Shown here piece by piece: positions 8,327-16,008 of a stretch of DNA of 50,000 nucleotides. The notes under the pieces are model-generated. The model had not been told where the DNA came from and searched no databases. It was given only the letters and a program-made list of their open reading frames with translations. The stretch's first letter is position 1. The number at the start of each line of letters is the position of its first letter. The DNA comes from Candidatus Dormiibacterota bacterium (lineage in GTDB: Bacteria; Chloroflexota; Dormibacteria; Aeolococcales; Bog-877). Location of the stretch: assembly GCA_027306885.1 (NCBI GenBank), contig DAHUYV010000019.1, forward strand, positions 1 through 50,000, written 5' to 3'. Made by a program: the position numbers and the translations under genes.

Positions 8327-9189
8327 CGCTCGCGCACCCCAAGGATGCTTTCGACCCGCTCACCGTAGGTGAAGACCGGCCCGTCTCGGCAGATCAGCCA
8401 GGGCCCGAGCTGGCAGTGGCCGCACAGCCCCACCCCGCACTGCATGTTCCTTTCCAGGGAGATCCGAATCGCCTCGGGGCGCATTCCCTGGCGCACCAGG
8501 GCGCGAGCGGTGAACCGGATCATGATCTCGGGTCCGCATACCAGGGCGGAGCTCCGGGTGAGGTCGAGGGGGACCTGGCCGAGAAGGTCGGTGACCACCC
8601 CGACGGGGCCTGCCCACCCGGGACGGGCGGTGTCCACGGTGAGCAGGACGTGCGCCCCGGAATGCTGCCAGTTGAGCACCTCCTCCTCGAAGAGCAACTG
8701 CTCCGGGGTCCGGGCCCCGACGACCACCGCCAGCTGGGGCCGGGGTCGGTGCGCCGGGCTCCGCTCCAGAAGGGCCCGAACCGCGCCCCGCAGCGGTGCC
8801 AGCCCGATCCCGCCGGCGACCACCAGCACGTCGGAGTGGAGGAGTTCGCGGACTCCCCAGGCGGTCCCGAATGGGCCCCGGACCCCGACCACCTGGCCCG
8901 GGGCGGTCTGGCAGAGGGCTCGGCTGACCGCGCCCACCGCCCGCACGGTGTGCTCGAGCGGCTCGCCCACGGCCGGGTCGTTGCTGATCGAGATCGCCAC
9001 CTCGCCGACCCCGAGGGCGGTCAGCATGTTGAACTGCCCAGGGCGGGCCAGTGGGATCGGCTCCCCCGCCGGCTCCAGGGTGAGGGTGACCGTGTCCTCG
9101 GTCTCCCGGCGCTTTCCCGCCAGACGGTAGAGGAGGGGGGTGAGCGGGTGCCGGGTCCTCGGCCCCGCCTCAACGGCCAGGACCATCAC
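8323..9189 (-). CDS. hyhG: Hydrogenase gamma subunit: FAD/NAD(P)-binding oxidoreductase
   Basis: A 288-residue ferredoxin-NADP reductase-like protein that moves electrons between the hydrogenase module and NAD(P). The FAD-binding part has [15 protein letters not shown] and AISISND (about residues 47-76). The nucleotide part has [19 protein letters not shown] (about 121-139). The C-terminal [17 protein letters not shown] segment (about 251-267) gives four Cys ligands for a [2Fe-2S] cluster. Length and order match HydG/HyhG subunits. It overlaps the cNMP-domain gene by 20 nt. Confidence 0.92.
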   Translation of the reverse strand: MMVLAVEAGPRTRHPLTPLLYRLAGKRRETEDTVTLTLEPAGEPIPLARPGQFNMLTALGVGEVAISISNDPAVGEPLEHTVRAVGAVSRALCQTAPGQVVGVRGPFGTAWGVRELLHSDVLVVAGGIGLAPLRGAVRALLERSPAHRPRPQLAVVVGARTPEQLLFEEEVLNWQHSGAHVLLTVDTARPGWAGPVGVVTDLLGQVPLDLTRSSALVCGPEIMIRFTARALVRQGMRPEAIRISLERNMQCGVGLCGHCQLGPWLICRDGPVFTYGERVESILGVRER

Positions 9190-9640
9190 CGTAGAGGTCC
9201 AGGACCCGCAGCTCGGTCGCCTGCAGGCGCTCCAGCATCAGGCTGGCGAACCTTCGCATCAGCAGGAAGCCGAGCTCGTGGTCGGCCTCGGCCTTCGCTC
9301 GCAGGCAGTTGCCGTCCACCGCCACCGCGCCCAGCGGGGAGGTGACCCGCCCGGTGAAGTTCCAGCGATAGGGTGGGAAGAGCCAGGACCAGCCCACAAC
9401 GCTGCGGGGCCCGACGGTCTCGATCACCAGCGGCCCGCGGCCAGGTGCGTGCACCTCCAGCGACACCCGCCCGCGGCGAATGAGGTAGAGCGTGGTGGCG
9501 GGGTCGCCCTCGAGGAAGAGGATGTCGCCCGGTTCGGCCACCACGTTCCGCGAGCATCCCGCCACCTGCTCCACATCCGTCGGGGACAGGCCTTCCAGCA
9601 GGGGGTGCCCACCGATCAGCTCGACGATCGTTTCCGCCAT
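9170..9640 (-). CDS. Stand-alone cyclic nucleotide-binding domain protein in hydrogenase operon
   Basis: A 156-residue Crp-like cNMP-binding domain with no DNA-binding helix-turn-helix. It has the beta-roll [25 protein letters not shown] and a phosphate-binding-cassette-like stretch [21 protein letters not shown], where the usual FGE and Arg of true cAMP binders are changed, so the ligand is uncertain. I prefer the ATG at 9640, which has GAGGTG 6 nt upstream and sits just after the beta-subunit stop, over an in-frame start 13 codons earlier. Encoded between beta and gamma subunits, it may regulate or stabilise the hydrogenase allosterically rather than act as a transcription factor (inference). 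Confidence 0.85.
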   Translation of the reverse strand: MAETIVELIGGHPLLEGLSPTDVEQVAGCSRNVVAEPGDILFLEGDPATTLYLIRRGRVSLEVHAPGRGPLVIETVGPRSVVGWSWLFPPYRWNFTGRVTSPLGAVAVDGNCLRAKAEADHELGFLLMRRFASLMLERLQATELRVLDLYGDGPGR

Positions 9641-9641
9641 C

Positions 9642-10862
9642 TCACACACCTCGTTCCCCGGCCGGGACCGGGTTTCCAACGTCGCTCGCCCGGAGGGCGG
9701 CCACCTCCTCCGTCAGGTCGATGCCGACCGGGCACCAGGTGAGGCACCGGCCGCAGCCAACGCAGCCGGAGGTCCCGAACTGCTCGAACCAGGTCCCCAG
9801 CTTGTGGGTGAGCCACTGCCGGTACCGGGCCCTGGTCGAGGGCCGAACCGCCCCGCCGTGCAGGTAGGAGTGGCCGACCTCGAAGCAGGAAGCCCAGCGT
9901 CGGTGCCGCTCGATGCCGGTGGTCACGTCCGTCACGTCCTCGATCGAGACACAAAAGCAGGTGGGGCAGACCTGGGTGCAGTTGCCGCAGGAGAGGCACC
10001 GGGCCGCCACCTCGGACCACCGCGGGTTCTCCAGGTTGCGCTCGAGAAGGTGGGGAAGACTGGCGGTATCTACCCGGCGAACCAGGCCGGCCCTGGCTCC
10101 GGCGACCACCGCCTCCCGCGCCTTGAGGTCGCGCTCCTCCGCCGGAAGGGTTCGGATACCTGCCAGAACCGCAGCTCCCCTCTCCGAGCCGGCCCGGACC
10201 AGGAACCGCTCCCCATCGGCGTCCCGGATCTCGGTCAGGGCGAGGTCGAAACCGCTCTCCGCGGAGGGGCCGCTGCCCATCGACTCGCAGAAGCAGCTGG
10301 CCGAGGGCCGGCCGCACTCCACCGTGCACACGAAGAGGTCACGGCGCGCCGCCACGAAGTCGGGATCCGGCACTGGCGATCTGCCCAGCACCCCATCCAG
10401 GATCCCGATGGCCGCGACCTCACAGGGGCGGACTCCGACCAGCGCGATCGGCGCCTTCGGCCCCTCGCTTGCCCCGATCGGCGCCGGGTCCCCGCCACCG
10501 CCGGCAGCCCGCCAGACCACGGACCGTGGCGGCCACAGCTCCCGCTTGGCGGACTGGGGGCCGACCGCCCACCCAAAGAGCTCCCCGTCCTCACCTGAGG
10601 TCAGCCGGTAGGTCCCTGGCCCCTGGGTGTCGTGCCACCCCTGCGGGAGGTCAGCGATCGAATCGATCTCGCCGAGAACGATGGCCCCGTCTGCGACGGT
10701 TGGCCCCAGAGTGCGGTACCCGCCCTCCCGCAGCCGGGTGATGAGGGACCCCAGCCCGGCGCGATCGATCGTGCAGGGAGTGGGAGGGATTGGCACTCCC
10801 GAGGCGGCCGGGATCGCGCTCGCGGCCCGCGCTTCCGATGGCGGGAATCCGTCCAGCGCCAT
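9642..10862 (-). CDS. hyhB: Hydrogenase beta subunit: 4Fe-4S ferredoxin-type protein
   Basis: A 406-residue iron-sulfur protein and first gene of the hydrogenase operon. The N-terminal region has [14 protein letters not shown] and [18 protein letters not shown], seen in HydB/AsrA-type subunits. The C-terminal third holds two cluster motifs, [16 protein letters not shown] (about residues 286-301) and [16 protein letters not shown] (about 365-380). It passes electrons between the gamma flavoprotein and the small subunit. Start ATG at 10862 has a GGGGGTGG stretch upstream; a 41-codon in-frame extension has no support and was rejected. A candidate promoter (TACACT, 10921-10926) lies about 59 nt upstream. 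Confidence 0.9.
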   Translation of the reverse strand: MALDGFPPSEARAASAIPAASGVPIPPTPCTIDRAGLGSLITRLREGGYRTLGPTVADGAIVLGEIDSIADLPQGWHDTQGPGTYRLTSGEDGELFGWAVGPQSAKRELWPPRSVVWRAAGGGGDPAPIGASEGPKAPIALVGVRPCEVAAIGILDGVLGRSPVPDPDFVAARRDLFVCTVECGRPSASCFCESMGSGPSAESGFDLALTEIRDADGERFLVRAGSERGAAVLAGIRTLPAEERDLKAREAVVAGARAGLVRRVDTASLPHLLERNLENPRWSEVAARCLSCGNCTQVCPTCFCVSIEDVTDVTTGIERHRRWASCFEVGHSYLHGGAVRPSTRARYRQWLTHKLGTWFEQFGTSGCVGCGRCLTWCPVGIDLTEEVAALRASDVGNPVPAGERGV

Positions 10863-10920
10863 TTGCCACCCCCGGTTGGGACGCTGACAGAACCCTTCGC
10901 TCAGCGGTGTCCCACGGGCC

Positions 10921-10926
10921 AGTGTA
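10921..10926 (-). promoter_or_regulatory. Candidate -10 element of the hydrogenase operon
   Basis: TACACT on the minus strand, about 59 nt before the beta-subunit ATG. No clear -35 box, so this is tentative. Confidence 0.3.
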
Positions 10927-11153
10927 TCGGCTGCGGCGCCCGGCCGCCGCCAGGATCTGCCCGGTGCGGCCGCCCCTGATGCCACCGCGGTCGCGGCCGG
11001 GCCAGCCCGCCAACCGGGCGGCGGCGGGTCCGGAAAGGAGGCCGATCGCGCGTCGCCGCTCAGGCTCTGGGGGAGTCGGCGGCTCCCCGGAGGAGTCGCA
11101 GCGCTGTCGGCCCTCCGATCGAGGAGCTGGTTCGCGGCAATCGACTCCCGGTG

Positions 11154-11177
11154 AGTTAAAATCCTCTATAGTTGAAA
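11154..11177 (+). promoter_or_regulatory. Promoter and AGTTRAAA direct repeats before the nrtR-like gene
   Basis: TATAGT (11167-11172) is 6 nt from the ATG at 11179, the leaderless layout. Two direct repeats, AGTTAAAA (11154-11161) and AGTTGAAA (11170-11177), flank the -10 and are AT-rich islands in GC-rich DNA. They could be an autoregulatory operator, which is an inference. Confidence 0.45.
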
Positions 11178-11178
11178 G

Positions 11179-11976
11179 ATGGCTGAAGGTCTCCCGGACC
11201 AGGTCGCGGCGCTCCGGCCCAACGCCGTCGTCGCGGTCGACGTGGTGCTCTTCACGGTCCGGCTCGGCGACCCTACCGGGCGGGCCTGGCAGGTGCTGGT
11301 ACTCGAACGCGACGATGCCGCCTTCGCCGGTCGCCTCTCCCTCCCCGGCGTCCTCCTCAGGGCCGATGAGACCTTTGACGGCGCTGCGCGGCGAGCTCTG
11401 GCGGCCAAGGCCGGGCTCGACGCCTCGCAGTGGTACCTGGAGCAGCTGGGGACCTTCGCCGCTCCGGATCGCGACAGTCGGGGCCGGGTGATCTCGGTCG
11501 CGCAGCTGGCGCTCCAGGGTTCGGCGCAGATCCGGCTGGCGCCCGGCCGCGGGGTGATGCGGGCCGCCTGGCTGCCGGTCCGGGCGCTGCCCCCCGAGAG
11601 CCTCGCCTTCGACCATGCCGACATGCTCCGGGTGGCCAGCAACCGAGTGCAGTCGAAGCTGCGCTACTCGTGGATCGCGTTCCAGCTCCTGCCCGAGACA
11701 TTCACCCTCTCGGAGCTCCGCGCCGTGTACGCGGCGATCCTCGATCCGGCGCTGCTCCGTCTCAACACCGGCAACTTCCGGAAGGCGTTCGAGACGCTGT
11801 TCGCCGCTGATGTGCTGGTGCCGGTTGGCACCAGGGCGCGAGCTGGGCGGGTTGGACGGCCGGGAGACCTCTATCGGTTCACCGGGCCAGTCTTGGGGCG
11901 GTGGGAGCGGGAGCTGCCCTGGCAGGGCTCCCCGGAACCGGGGCCCGACGACACGACGCTGGACACGGCCGGATGA
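11179..11976 (+). CDS. NrtR-like Nudix-related transcriptional regulator
   Basis: A 265-residue protein with an N-terminal Nudix fold and a C-terminal winged helix (about residues 160-225, with FTLSELRAVYAAIL and LLRLNTGNFRKAFE). The Nudix box region reads LPGVLLRADETFDGAARRALAAKAGL, where the catalytic REXXEE becomes RRALAAK. The hydrolase is therefore probably dead, as expected of NrtR regulators that sense ADP-ribose-like ligands. NrtR proteins usually repress NAD salvage or related genes. It is translationally coupled (ATGA) to an NCS1 permease, which suggests that transporter as a direct target. pncB is also nearby in the window. Confidence 0.82.
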   Translation: MAEGLPDQVAALRPNAVVAVDVVLFTVRLGDPTGRAWQVLVLERDDAAFAGRLSLPGVLLRADETFDGAARRALAAKAGLDASQWYLEQLGTFAAPDRDSRGRVISVAQLALQGSAQIRLAPGRGVMRAAWLPVRALPPESLAFDHADMLRVASNRVQSKLRYSWIAFQLLPETFTLSELRAVYAAILDPALLRLNTGNFRKAFETLFAADVLVPVGTRARAGRVGRPGDLYRFTGPVLGRWERELPWQGSPEPGPDDTTLDTAG

Positions 11977-13358
11977 GGGCGGTGGGCGCCCCCCCGGAGC
12001 CGGCGGGGCGCAGCGAGCGCGCCTACGGCGCTCGGGTGGCAGCGCTCGAGCCGTACTCGGTGGAGCGCATCCCGGTCGGCGAGCGGCACGGGCGGCCCCG
12101 GCGCCTCCTCTGGCTGTGGCTCGCCGCCAACCTGACGATCGCCGATTACGCGCTGGGCTTCCTGCCGGTGTCGCTGGGGTTGGGCTGGCCGGGGACCATG
12201 GCCGCCCTCGCCGTCGGCAACCTCCTCGGAGCCGCGCTTCTGGGGCTGACCTCGGCCATGGGCCCGGCCACCGGTTACCCCCAGATGCTGATCGGGCGCC
12301 GCGCCCTGGGCCGGGTTGGCGCCTACCTTCCGGCAGGGCTCAACTGGATCAGCACCGTGGGCTGGTTCACGGTGAACACCATCCTTGGCGCATTCGCCGT
12401 GGAGGTGGTGCTTCCGGCGGTCCCGTTCTGGGTGGCCGCGGGCCTGCTAGCCGCCGCCCAGAGTGTCCTCGCCACCGTCGGGCACAACCTGATCCATTCC
12501 TTTGAGCGGGCCATGGCGGTGGTGTTGGCGCTGCTCTTCGGCGCCAGCACCTGGCTGGCGCTGTCCCATTGGGGCGCTGTCGCCGCCTGGCAGCCCCGGC
12601 CCGCAGTGGCGCCGTGGGCGGGGTTGGGGATCGTGTTGGCGGCGTCGTTCTCCTACGTCGTGAGCTGGGCGCCGTATGCCTCCGACTACTCCCGCTACCT
12701 GCCGGAGCGCAGCTCCAAGATTGCGGTTGGCGCCTGGACCTTCCTCGGCGCGGGGATCGCCTCCTTCTGGTTGGAGGCCCTTGGGGTGCTGGTCGCGATC
12801 CTGGCCGGGCCCAACACCAACCCCGTCACCGGTCTCCATTCGGTGCTGGGCAGCTTCGGTGCGTGGGGGGTCGGCGCGGTGGTCCTCGGCGCGGTCGCCG
12901 CCAACGCCCTGAACCTGTACTCGAACTCGCTCTCAGCCCGCGCTCTCGACGTGCGTCTGCCGCGGTGGGGACTGGTCTGGATGGGCGCCGCTGTCGGGTT
13001 CGCCTTGGCCCTGGCCGGGTCCGGCAACTTCAACTCCTTCTACCAGGAGTTCCTGCTCCTGCTCGACTACTGGATCACCCCCTGGCTGGCGGTGGTACTT
13101 CTCGACTTCTTCTGGCTCGGCCACCGCCCCGACCACGGCTCGGCTTCTCCCGTCGCCGTGCGCTGGCGGGGTCTCGTCGCCTACCTGGTGGGGATCGCGG
13201 CCTCGGTGCCCTTCATGTCCCAGCAGTTCTTCACCGGCCCGGTGGCATCGTTGCTGCATGGTGCCGACATCAGCTACTGGGTCGGCTTCGCCGTCGCTGG
13301 AGTGGCCTATCTCCTGCTCCAGCGCGGCGCGCCGGGGGCGGCCGGGGTGCCGCGGTGA
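11973..13358 (+). CDS. NCS1-family cytosine/purine-type permease
   Basis: A 461-residue membrane protein with about twelve helices, of the nucleobase:cation symporter-1 family. Family marks include NLTIADYALGFLPVSLG in the first helix region, GLTSAMGPATGYPQMLIGRRALG, WISTVGWFTVNT, SYVVSWAPYASDYSRYLP and a late LLLLDYWITPWLAVVLLDFF. It should import a nucleobase or nicotinate-like base with a cation. Start ATG at 11973 overlaps the regulator's stop as ATGA, so both are one operon. Coupling to an NrtR-like regulator makes an NAD precursor a reasonable guess for the substrate, but cytosine, purines or hydantoins are equally known for the family. Confidence 0.85.
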   Translation: MRAVGAPPEPAGRSERAYGARVAALEPYSVERIPVGERHGRPRRLLWLWLAANLTIADYALGFLPVSLGLGWPGTMAALAVGNLLGAALLGLTSAMGPATGYPQMLIGRRALGRVGAYLPAGLNWISTVGWFTVNTILGAFAVEVVLPAVPFWVAAGLLAAAQSVLATVGHNLIHSFERAMAVVLALLFGASTWLALSHWGAVAAWQPRPAVAPWAGLGIVLAASFSYVVSWAPYASDYSRYLPERSSKIAVGAWTFLGAGIASFWLEALGVLVAILAGPNTNPVTGLHSVLGSFGAWGVGAVVLGAVAANALNLYSNSLSARALDVRLPRWGLVWMGAAVGFALALAGSGNFNSFYQEFLLLLDYWITPWLAVVLLDFFWLGHRPDHGSASPVAVRWRGLVAYLVGIAASVPFMSQQFFTGPVASLLHGADISYWVGFAVAGVAYLLLQRGAPGAAGVPR

Positions 13359-13414
13359 TCCGCGCCGGGCACCGGCAGGGCGGGTTCTCCGGCTAGCCCG
13401 TGTCCACCCGGGGA

Positions 13415-13431
13415 CCGGGACCCCGTCCCGG
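13415..13431. terminator. Short GC hairpin between convergent permease and sodN genes
   Basis: CCGGGAC and GTCCCGG form a perfect 7 bp stem around CCC, 56 bp after the permease stop. No T-run on either strand. The 221 bp convergent gap holds nothing else that I recognise. Confidence 0.3.
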
Positions 13432-13579
13432 CTGGTCTACCCGGCTCCAGAGGCGCCGACGGGCGCCTCGGACCGGTGCTCTCGACCGCGAACTTGCCGC
13501 CTTCCCGCCGGCGACTCCCGACCGGAGTCGGTGGAGAGCCGCCAGCCGGAACCGGATCTCTCGCCGGGGTGCACCCCCC

Positions 13580-13999
13580 CTACTTCTTGGTCTCCCAGAA
13601 GATCCGGGCGAACTCGTCCACCTGGCGGCGAAGCTCGGCCGCCTTCTCGGCGTCGATCGCCTGCTTGCAGGCCGAGGCCGCCTTCACCGCCTTCCAGGTC
13701 AGATCGTGAAGCTGCGGGAACTTCTCCAGGTGCTCGGGCTTGAAGTAGTCTCCCCAGATGATCAGGATCTCCCGCTTGACCTTCTCCGCATGCAGCTCCT
13801 TGACCCCGACCATGCGCACGAAGGAGTTCCGACTGGCCTCCGAGGTGTGGTCCGGGAGCCCCTGGATCAGGGTGACCATCCGCTCCACCGTCTGGGCCGC
13901 GAGCTGGGCCTCGTGGGGGTCATAGATGCCACAGGGGATGTCGCAGTGCGCATGGACGACGCGGCGCGGACCGAACCTGGCGATCGCCTTGACTGACAT
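13580..13999 (-). CDS. sodN: Nickel superoxide dismutase
   Basis: A 139-residue Ni-SOD precursor that disproportionates superoxide in the cytosol. The nickel hook HCDIPCGIYDP (mature residues 1-11) follows a 17-residue propeptide. After removal of the propeptide, His1, Cys2 and Cys6 bind nickel. The four-helix body (TVERMVTLIQGL, REILIIWGDYF, WKAVKAASACKQAID) matches the family. Start ATG at 13999 has AAGGGAGG upstream; a 12-codon longer start was rejected. It is divergent from sodX, its processing peptidase, with only 70 bp between starts. Nickel is thus needed both here and for the hydrogenase. Confidence 0.95.
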   Translation of the reverse strand: MSVKAIARFGPRRVVHAHCDIPCGIYDPHEAQLAAQTVERMVTLIQGLPDHTSEASRNSFVRMVGVKELHAEKVKREILIIWGDYFKPEHLEKFPQLHDLTWKAVKAASACKQAIDAEKAAELRRQVDEFARIFWETKK

Positions 14000-14053
14000 G
14001 GACGCCTCCCTTCGAACCTCGAGCTTGCCGGGCACCTCCTCCGGCCTTCGACC

Positions 14054-14063
14054 AAACTACCAT
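14054..14063. promoter_or_regulatory. Overlapping divergent -10 elements of sodN and sodX
   Basis: TACCAT on plus (14058-14063) is 6 nt from the sodX GTG. TAGTTT on minus (14054-14059) is about 54 nt from the sodN ATG. The two hexamers share 2 bp, so the two polymerases could not both bind. Confidence 0.4.
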
Positions 14064-14069
14064 CACCTC

Positions 14070-14450
14070 GTGAGCCGCGGCAAACCAGAGGGAAGTCGGG
14101 GTCCGCGACTTCCCCAGCTCCTGCTGGTCGAGGGGCGCAGCATGGAGCCGGGGCTCCATGACGGCTCCTGGGTGGTGATGATGCCCCGACCGGGGTGGCT
14201 GCCAACGGTGGGGGAGGTGGTTGTGGCCCGTCATCCAGAGCGGGCGGGGTACGAGATGATCAAGCGGGTCGCCGCGGTCAGCCGCCCGCGCCGCTTGGTC
14301 TGGTTGGCCGGGGACAACCGGGCGGAGAGCACCGACAGTGATCAGTTCGGCCCGATTCCGGCGGCACTCATGGTGGGGCGGGTGATCCTGGCGGTCCGTC
14401 CCTGGCCGCCGCGGCTGCTCCTTAGGCGCCCGACCCGCCTTTGGCTCTGA
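14070..14450 (+). CDS. sodX: Ni-SOD maturation peptidase SodX (S26 signal peptidase-like)
   Basis: A 126-residue S26-type serine protease expected to remove the Ni-SOD propeptide. The catalytic Ser lies in VEGRSMEPGLHDGSWVV (about residues 21-37) and the general-base Lys in YEMIKRVAAV (about 65-74). The third box is GDNRAESTDSDQFGPI (about 87-102). There is no N-terminal membrane anchor, unlike true signal peptidase I, which fits the cytosolic SodX type. I use the GTG at 14070 because TACCAT is placed 6 nt before it; the longer in-frame extension overlaps sodN. Divergent pairing with sodN supports the call. Confidence 0.92.
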   Translation: MSRGKPEGSRGPRLPQLLLVEGRSMEPGLHDGSWVVMMPRPGWLPTVGEVVVARHPERAGYEMIKRVAAVSRPRRLVWLAGDNRAESTDSDQFGPIPAALMVGRVILAVRPWPPRLLLRRPTRLWL

Positions 14451-14504
14451 TCTCCCCCGGCGCGACCCCCCACCTCCCGCCTGTCCACCTGTCAACATAC
14501 GGGT

Positions 14505-14648
14505 GTGAGTGACAGCGAGCTTCCCGCCCCGCCTCCCCGCCCGGCCAACCCTCCACACGAGCTGTTGACCCCGGCGCCGCAGCCCAAGGCCAAGAAGCAC
14601 AAGAAGAAGGTCTCGCGCGAGCCGGCGCGCGGACGGGGCCGACGCTGA
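14505..14648 (+). CDS. Possible small basic protein of 47 residues
   Basis: A GTG-started frame that ends 19 bp before the inositol-phosphatase-like start. The product is Pro-rich in its first half and strongly basic in its second (KAKKHKKK, then REPARGRGRR). I do not recognise a family. No clear Shine-Dalgarno or leaderless -10 is present. It fills an otherwise empty 200 bp gap, and the composition could reflect a nucleic-acid-binding tail or chance. Confidence 0.3.
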   Translation: MSDSELPAPPPRPANPPHELLTPAPQPKAKKHKKKVSREPARGRGRR

Positions 14649-14667
14649 GCCGCTCTCGCGGCGATCG

Positions 14668-15456
14668 GTGATCGACCTCGACCTAGCCCTCAGCACCGTG
14701 CGCTACGCCTCCCAGGCCGGGGGGGCGGTGATCAAGGCTGCGGGAGTGGGCCGGCATGCGGTGGAGAGCAAGGGGCCGGGCGACTACGTGACCGAGGTCG
14801 ACCGCCAGAGCGAGACCGTGGTCCTGCGCATCCTCGACTCGGCCTTCCCTGACCTCCCGATCCTGGCTGAGGAGCGGGGAGGGGAGGAGTTCACGACCGG
14901 CTGGGTGGTGGACCCGCTTGACGGCACCACCAATTTCAGCCGGGGCTTCCCCCTGGTGGGGGTGTCGGTGGCCCTCCTGGTGGATGGCGAGCCCGCCGTC
15001 GGCGCGGTGCACGCCCCCTTCCTCGGCTGGACCTACGCGGCCCGCGCCGGTGCCGGCGCCTTCGACCAGCGGGGCCAGCGCCTGCGGCTGGAGGACCCCG
15101 ATCCGGCGCGGGCGGTGGTCTCCACAGGGTTCCCCTTCAAGGACCCGGCGAGCATCCCCCGCCTCCTGCGGGCGCTGCGGGGGGTCCTGGAAACCTGCGA
15201 GGACGTCCGCCGTCCAGGCGCCGCCAGCCTCGACCTGGCGTTCGCCGCCTCGGGGGTGTTCCCGGGCTTCTTCGAACTCGGGCTCAAGGTCTGGGACATC
15301 GCCGCGGGTGCGCTTCTGGTCGAGGAGGCGGGCGGGGTGGTCACCGACTGGGCGGGCAACCGGGGCCACCTCCGCAGCGGCGACATCGTGGCCGGGTCAG
15401 CCCGGGTGCACGCCGCCCTGCTGCGCTCCTGCCTCGCCAGCTCAGGGCCGGACTGA
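14668..15456 (+). CDS. Inositol monophosphatase family protein
   Basis: A 262-residue Mg2+-dependent phosphatase of the IMPase/FBPase superfamily, acting on a sugar or inositol phosphate. Metal-binding motifs are complete: the early TEVDRQSE, AEERGGEE with its Glu (about residues 67-74), WVVDPLDGTTNFSRGFP (about 80-96) and KVWDIAAGALLVEEAGG (about 210-226). The start is GTG. It is convergent with a membrane-anchored protein whose 3' end overlaps by 15 nt. Substrates could be inositol-1-phosphate, histidinol phosphate or fructose-1,6-bisphosphate; the sequence does not decide. Confidence 0.87.
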   Translation: MIDLDLALSTVRYASQAGGAVIKAAGVGRHAVESKGPGDYVTEVDRQSETVVLRILDSAFPDLPILAEERGGEEFTTGWVVDPLDGTTNFSRGFPLVGVSVALLVDGEPAVGAVHAPFLGWTYAARAGAGAFDQRGQRLRLEDPDPARAVVSTGFPFKDPASIPRLLRALRGVLETCEDVRRPGAASLDLAFAASGVFPGFFELGLKVWDIAAGALLVEEAGGVVTDWAGNRGHLRSGDIVAGSARVHAALLRSCLASSGPD

Positions 15457-15939
15457 CACCTGTCCGGAGGGGCCCGACCCCACGGTGCGGTCGCGCACCT
15501 TGGGCCGGGCGGCGATGGTGAAGTCCCCGGGGTGGAGCGGCACCACCGTGATCACGATCGGGATGGTCGAGTTGGCCTCCAGGATCTGACCGCAGGACTC
15601 GTTCCCGGCCCACGAGGAGCCCGGTGCGTTGAGGAAGGTCACCTGCACCACCTTGAACTCCGGAGTCAGGTTGGCCCCGATGCACGCCGGGTCCATGGCG
15701 CCGCCGGAGGCCAGGAAGAGGCCGAAGGTGAGGCGGGCAGGGCGGCCGACCGTCAGCACCGAGGACCCCAGCGAGCCGTCGAGCTGGGCTTTCGGCGGCC
15801 CACCGGACTTGCCGACCGTCCCGATGCTGGTGACCACGTCGACCACCGCCGAGACCGACAGGAAGGCGATCACCGCCACCACCAGCAGCCGTCCGGCCGA
15901 CATCCGCGGAGCAAATCTCTGAAGACGATTGAGGCTCAT
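15442..15939 (-). CDS. Membrane-anchored extracytoplasmic protein of unknown function
   Basis: A 165-residue protein with one N-terminal transmembrane anchor (about residues 17-39, AGRLLVVAVIAFLSVSAVVDVV). A Gly/Pro-rich linker and an extracytoplasmic beta-rich domain with two cysteines (about residues 85 and 115) follow, probably as a disulfide. The pattern of alternating hydrophobic strands (LTVGRPARLTFGLFL, FKVVQVTFLN, STIPIVITVVPLHPGDFTIA) looks like an Ig-like fold, but I do not recognise a named family. TAGACT lies 15 nt before the ATG. It lies divergent to cysM with about 70 bp between starts. Confidence 0.6.
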   Translation of the reverse strand: MSLNRLQRFAPRMSAGRLLVVAVIAFLSVSAVVDVVTSIGTVGKSGGPPKAQLDGSLGSSVLTVGRPARLTFGLFLASGGAMDPACIGANLTPEFKVVQVTFLNAPGSSWAGNESCGQILEANSTIPIVITVVPLHPGDFTIAARPKVRDRTVGSGPSGQVSVRP

Positions 15940-15995
15940 GAGCGATCGTGGGCCAGTCTACCGGCGGGCTTGGGCGGGGCTGAAAACCCGACTGA

Positions 15996-16001
15996 TACAG
16001 T
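15996..16001 (+). promoter_or_regulatory. -10 element of cysM, leaderless spacing
   Basis: TACAGT, then 7 nt, then the ATG at 16009. Confidence 0.45.
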
Positions 16002-16008
16002 ATGGATT

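Larger units (their letters stand above)
10863..11178. other. Divergent intergenic region between hydrogenase operon and nrtR-like gene
   Basis: 316 bp with no gene I can support. It holds a candidate minus-strand -10 for the hydrogenase operon (10921-10926) and the plus-strand promoter and direct repeats of the Nudix regulator at its right end. The middle is plain GC-rich sequence with an AGGAGG-like stretch near 11036 that is not followed by a convincing ORF. Confidence 0.6.

Noticed and set aside
9640-9679. Longer start of the cNMP-domain protein
   Set aside because: Would overlap the beta-subunit gene and lacks a ribosome site; the ATG at 9640 has GAGGTG at 6 nt.
13926-14069. Longer N-terminus for SodX
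   Set aside because: It would overlap the sodN coding region on the other strand and place residues before the protease fold with no family match.
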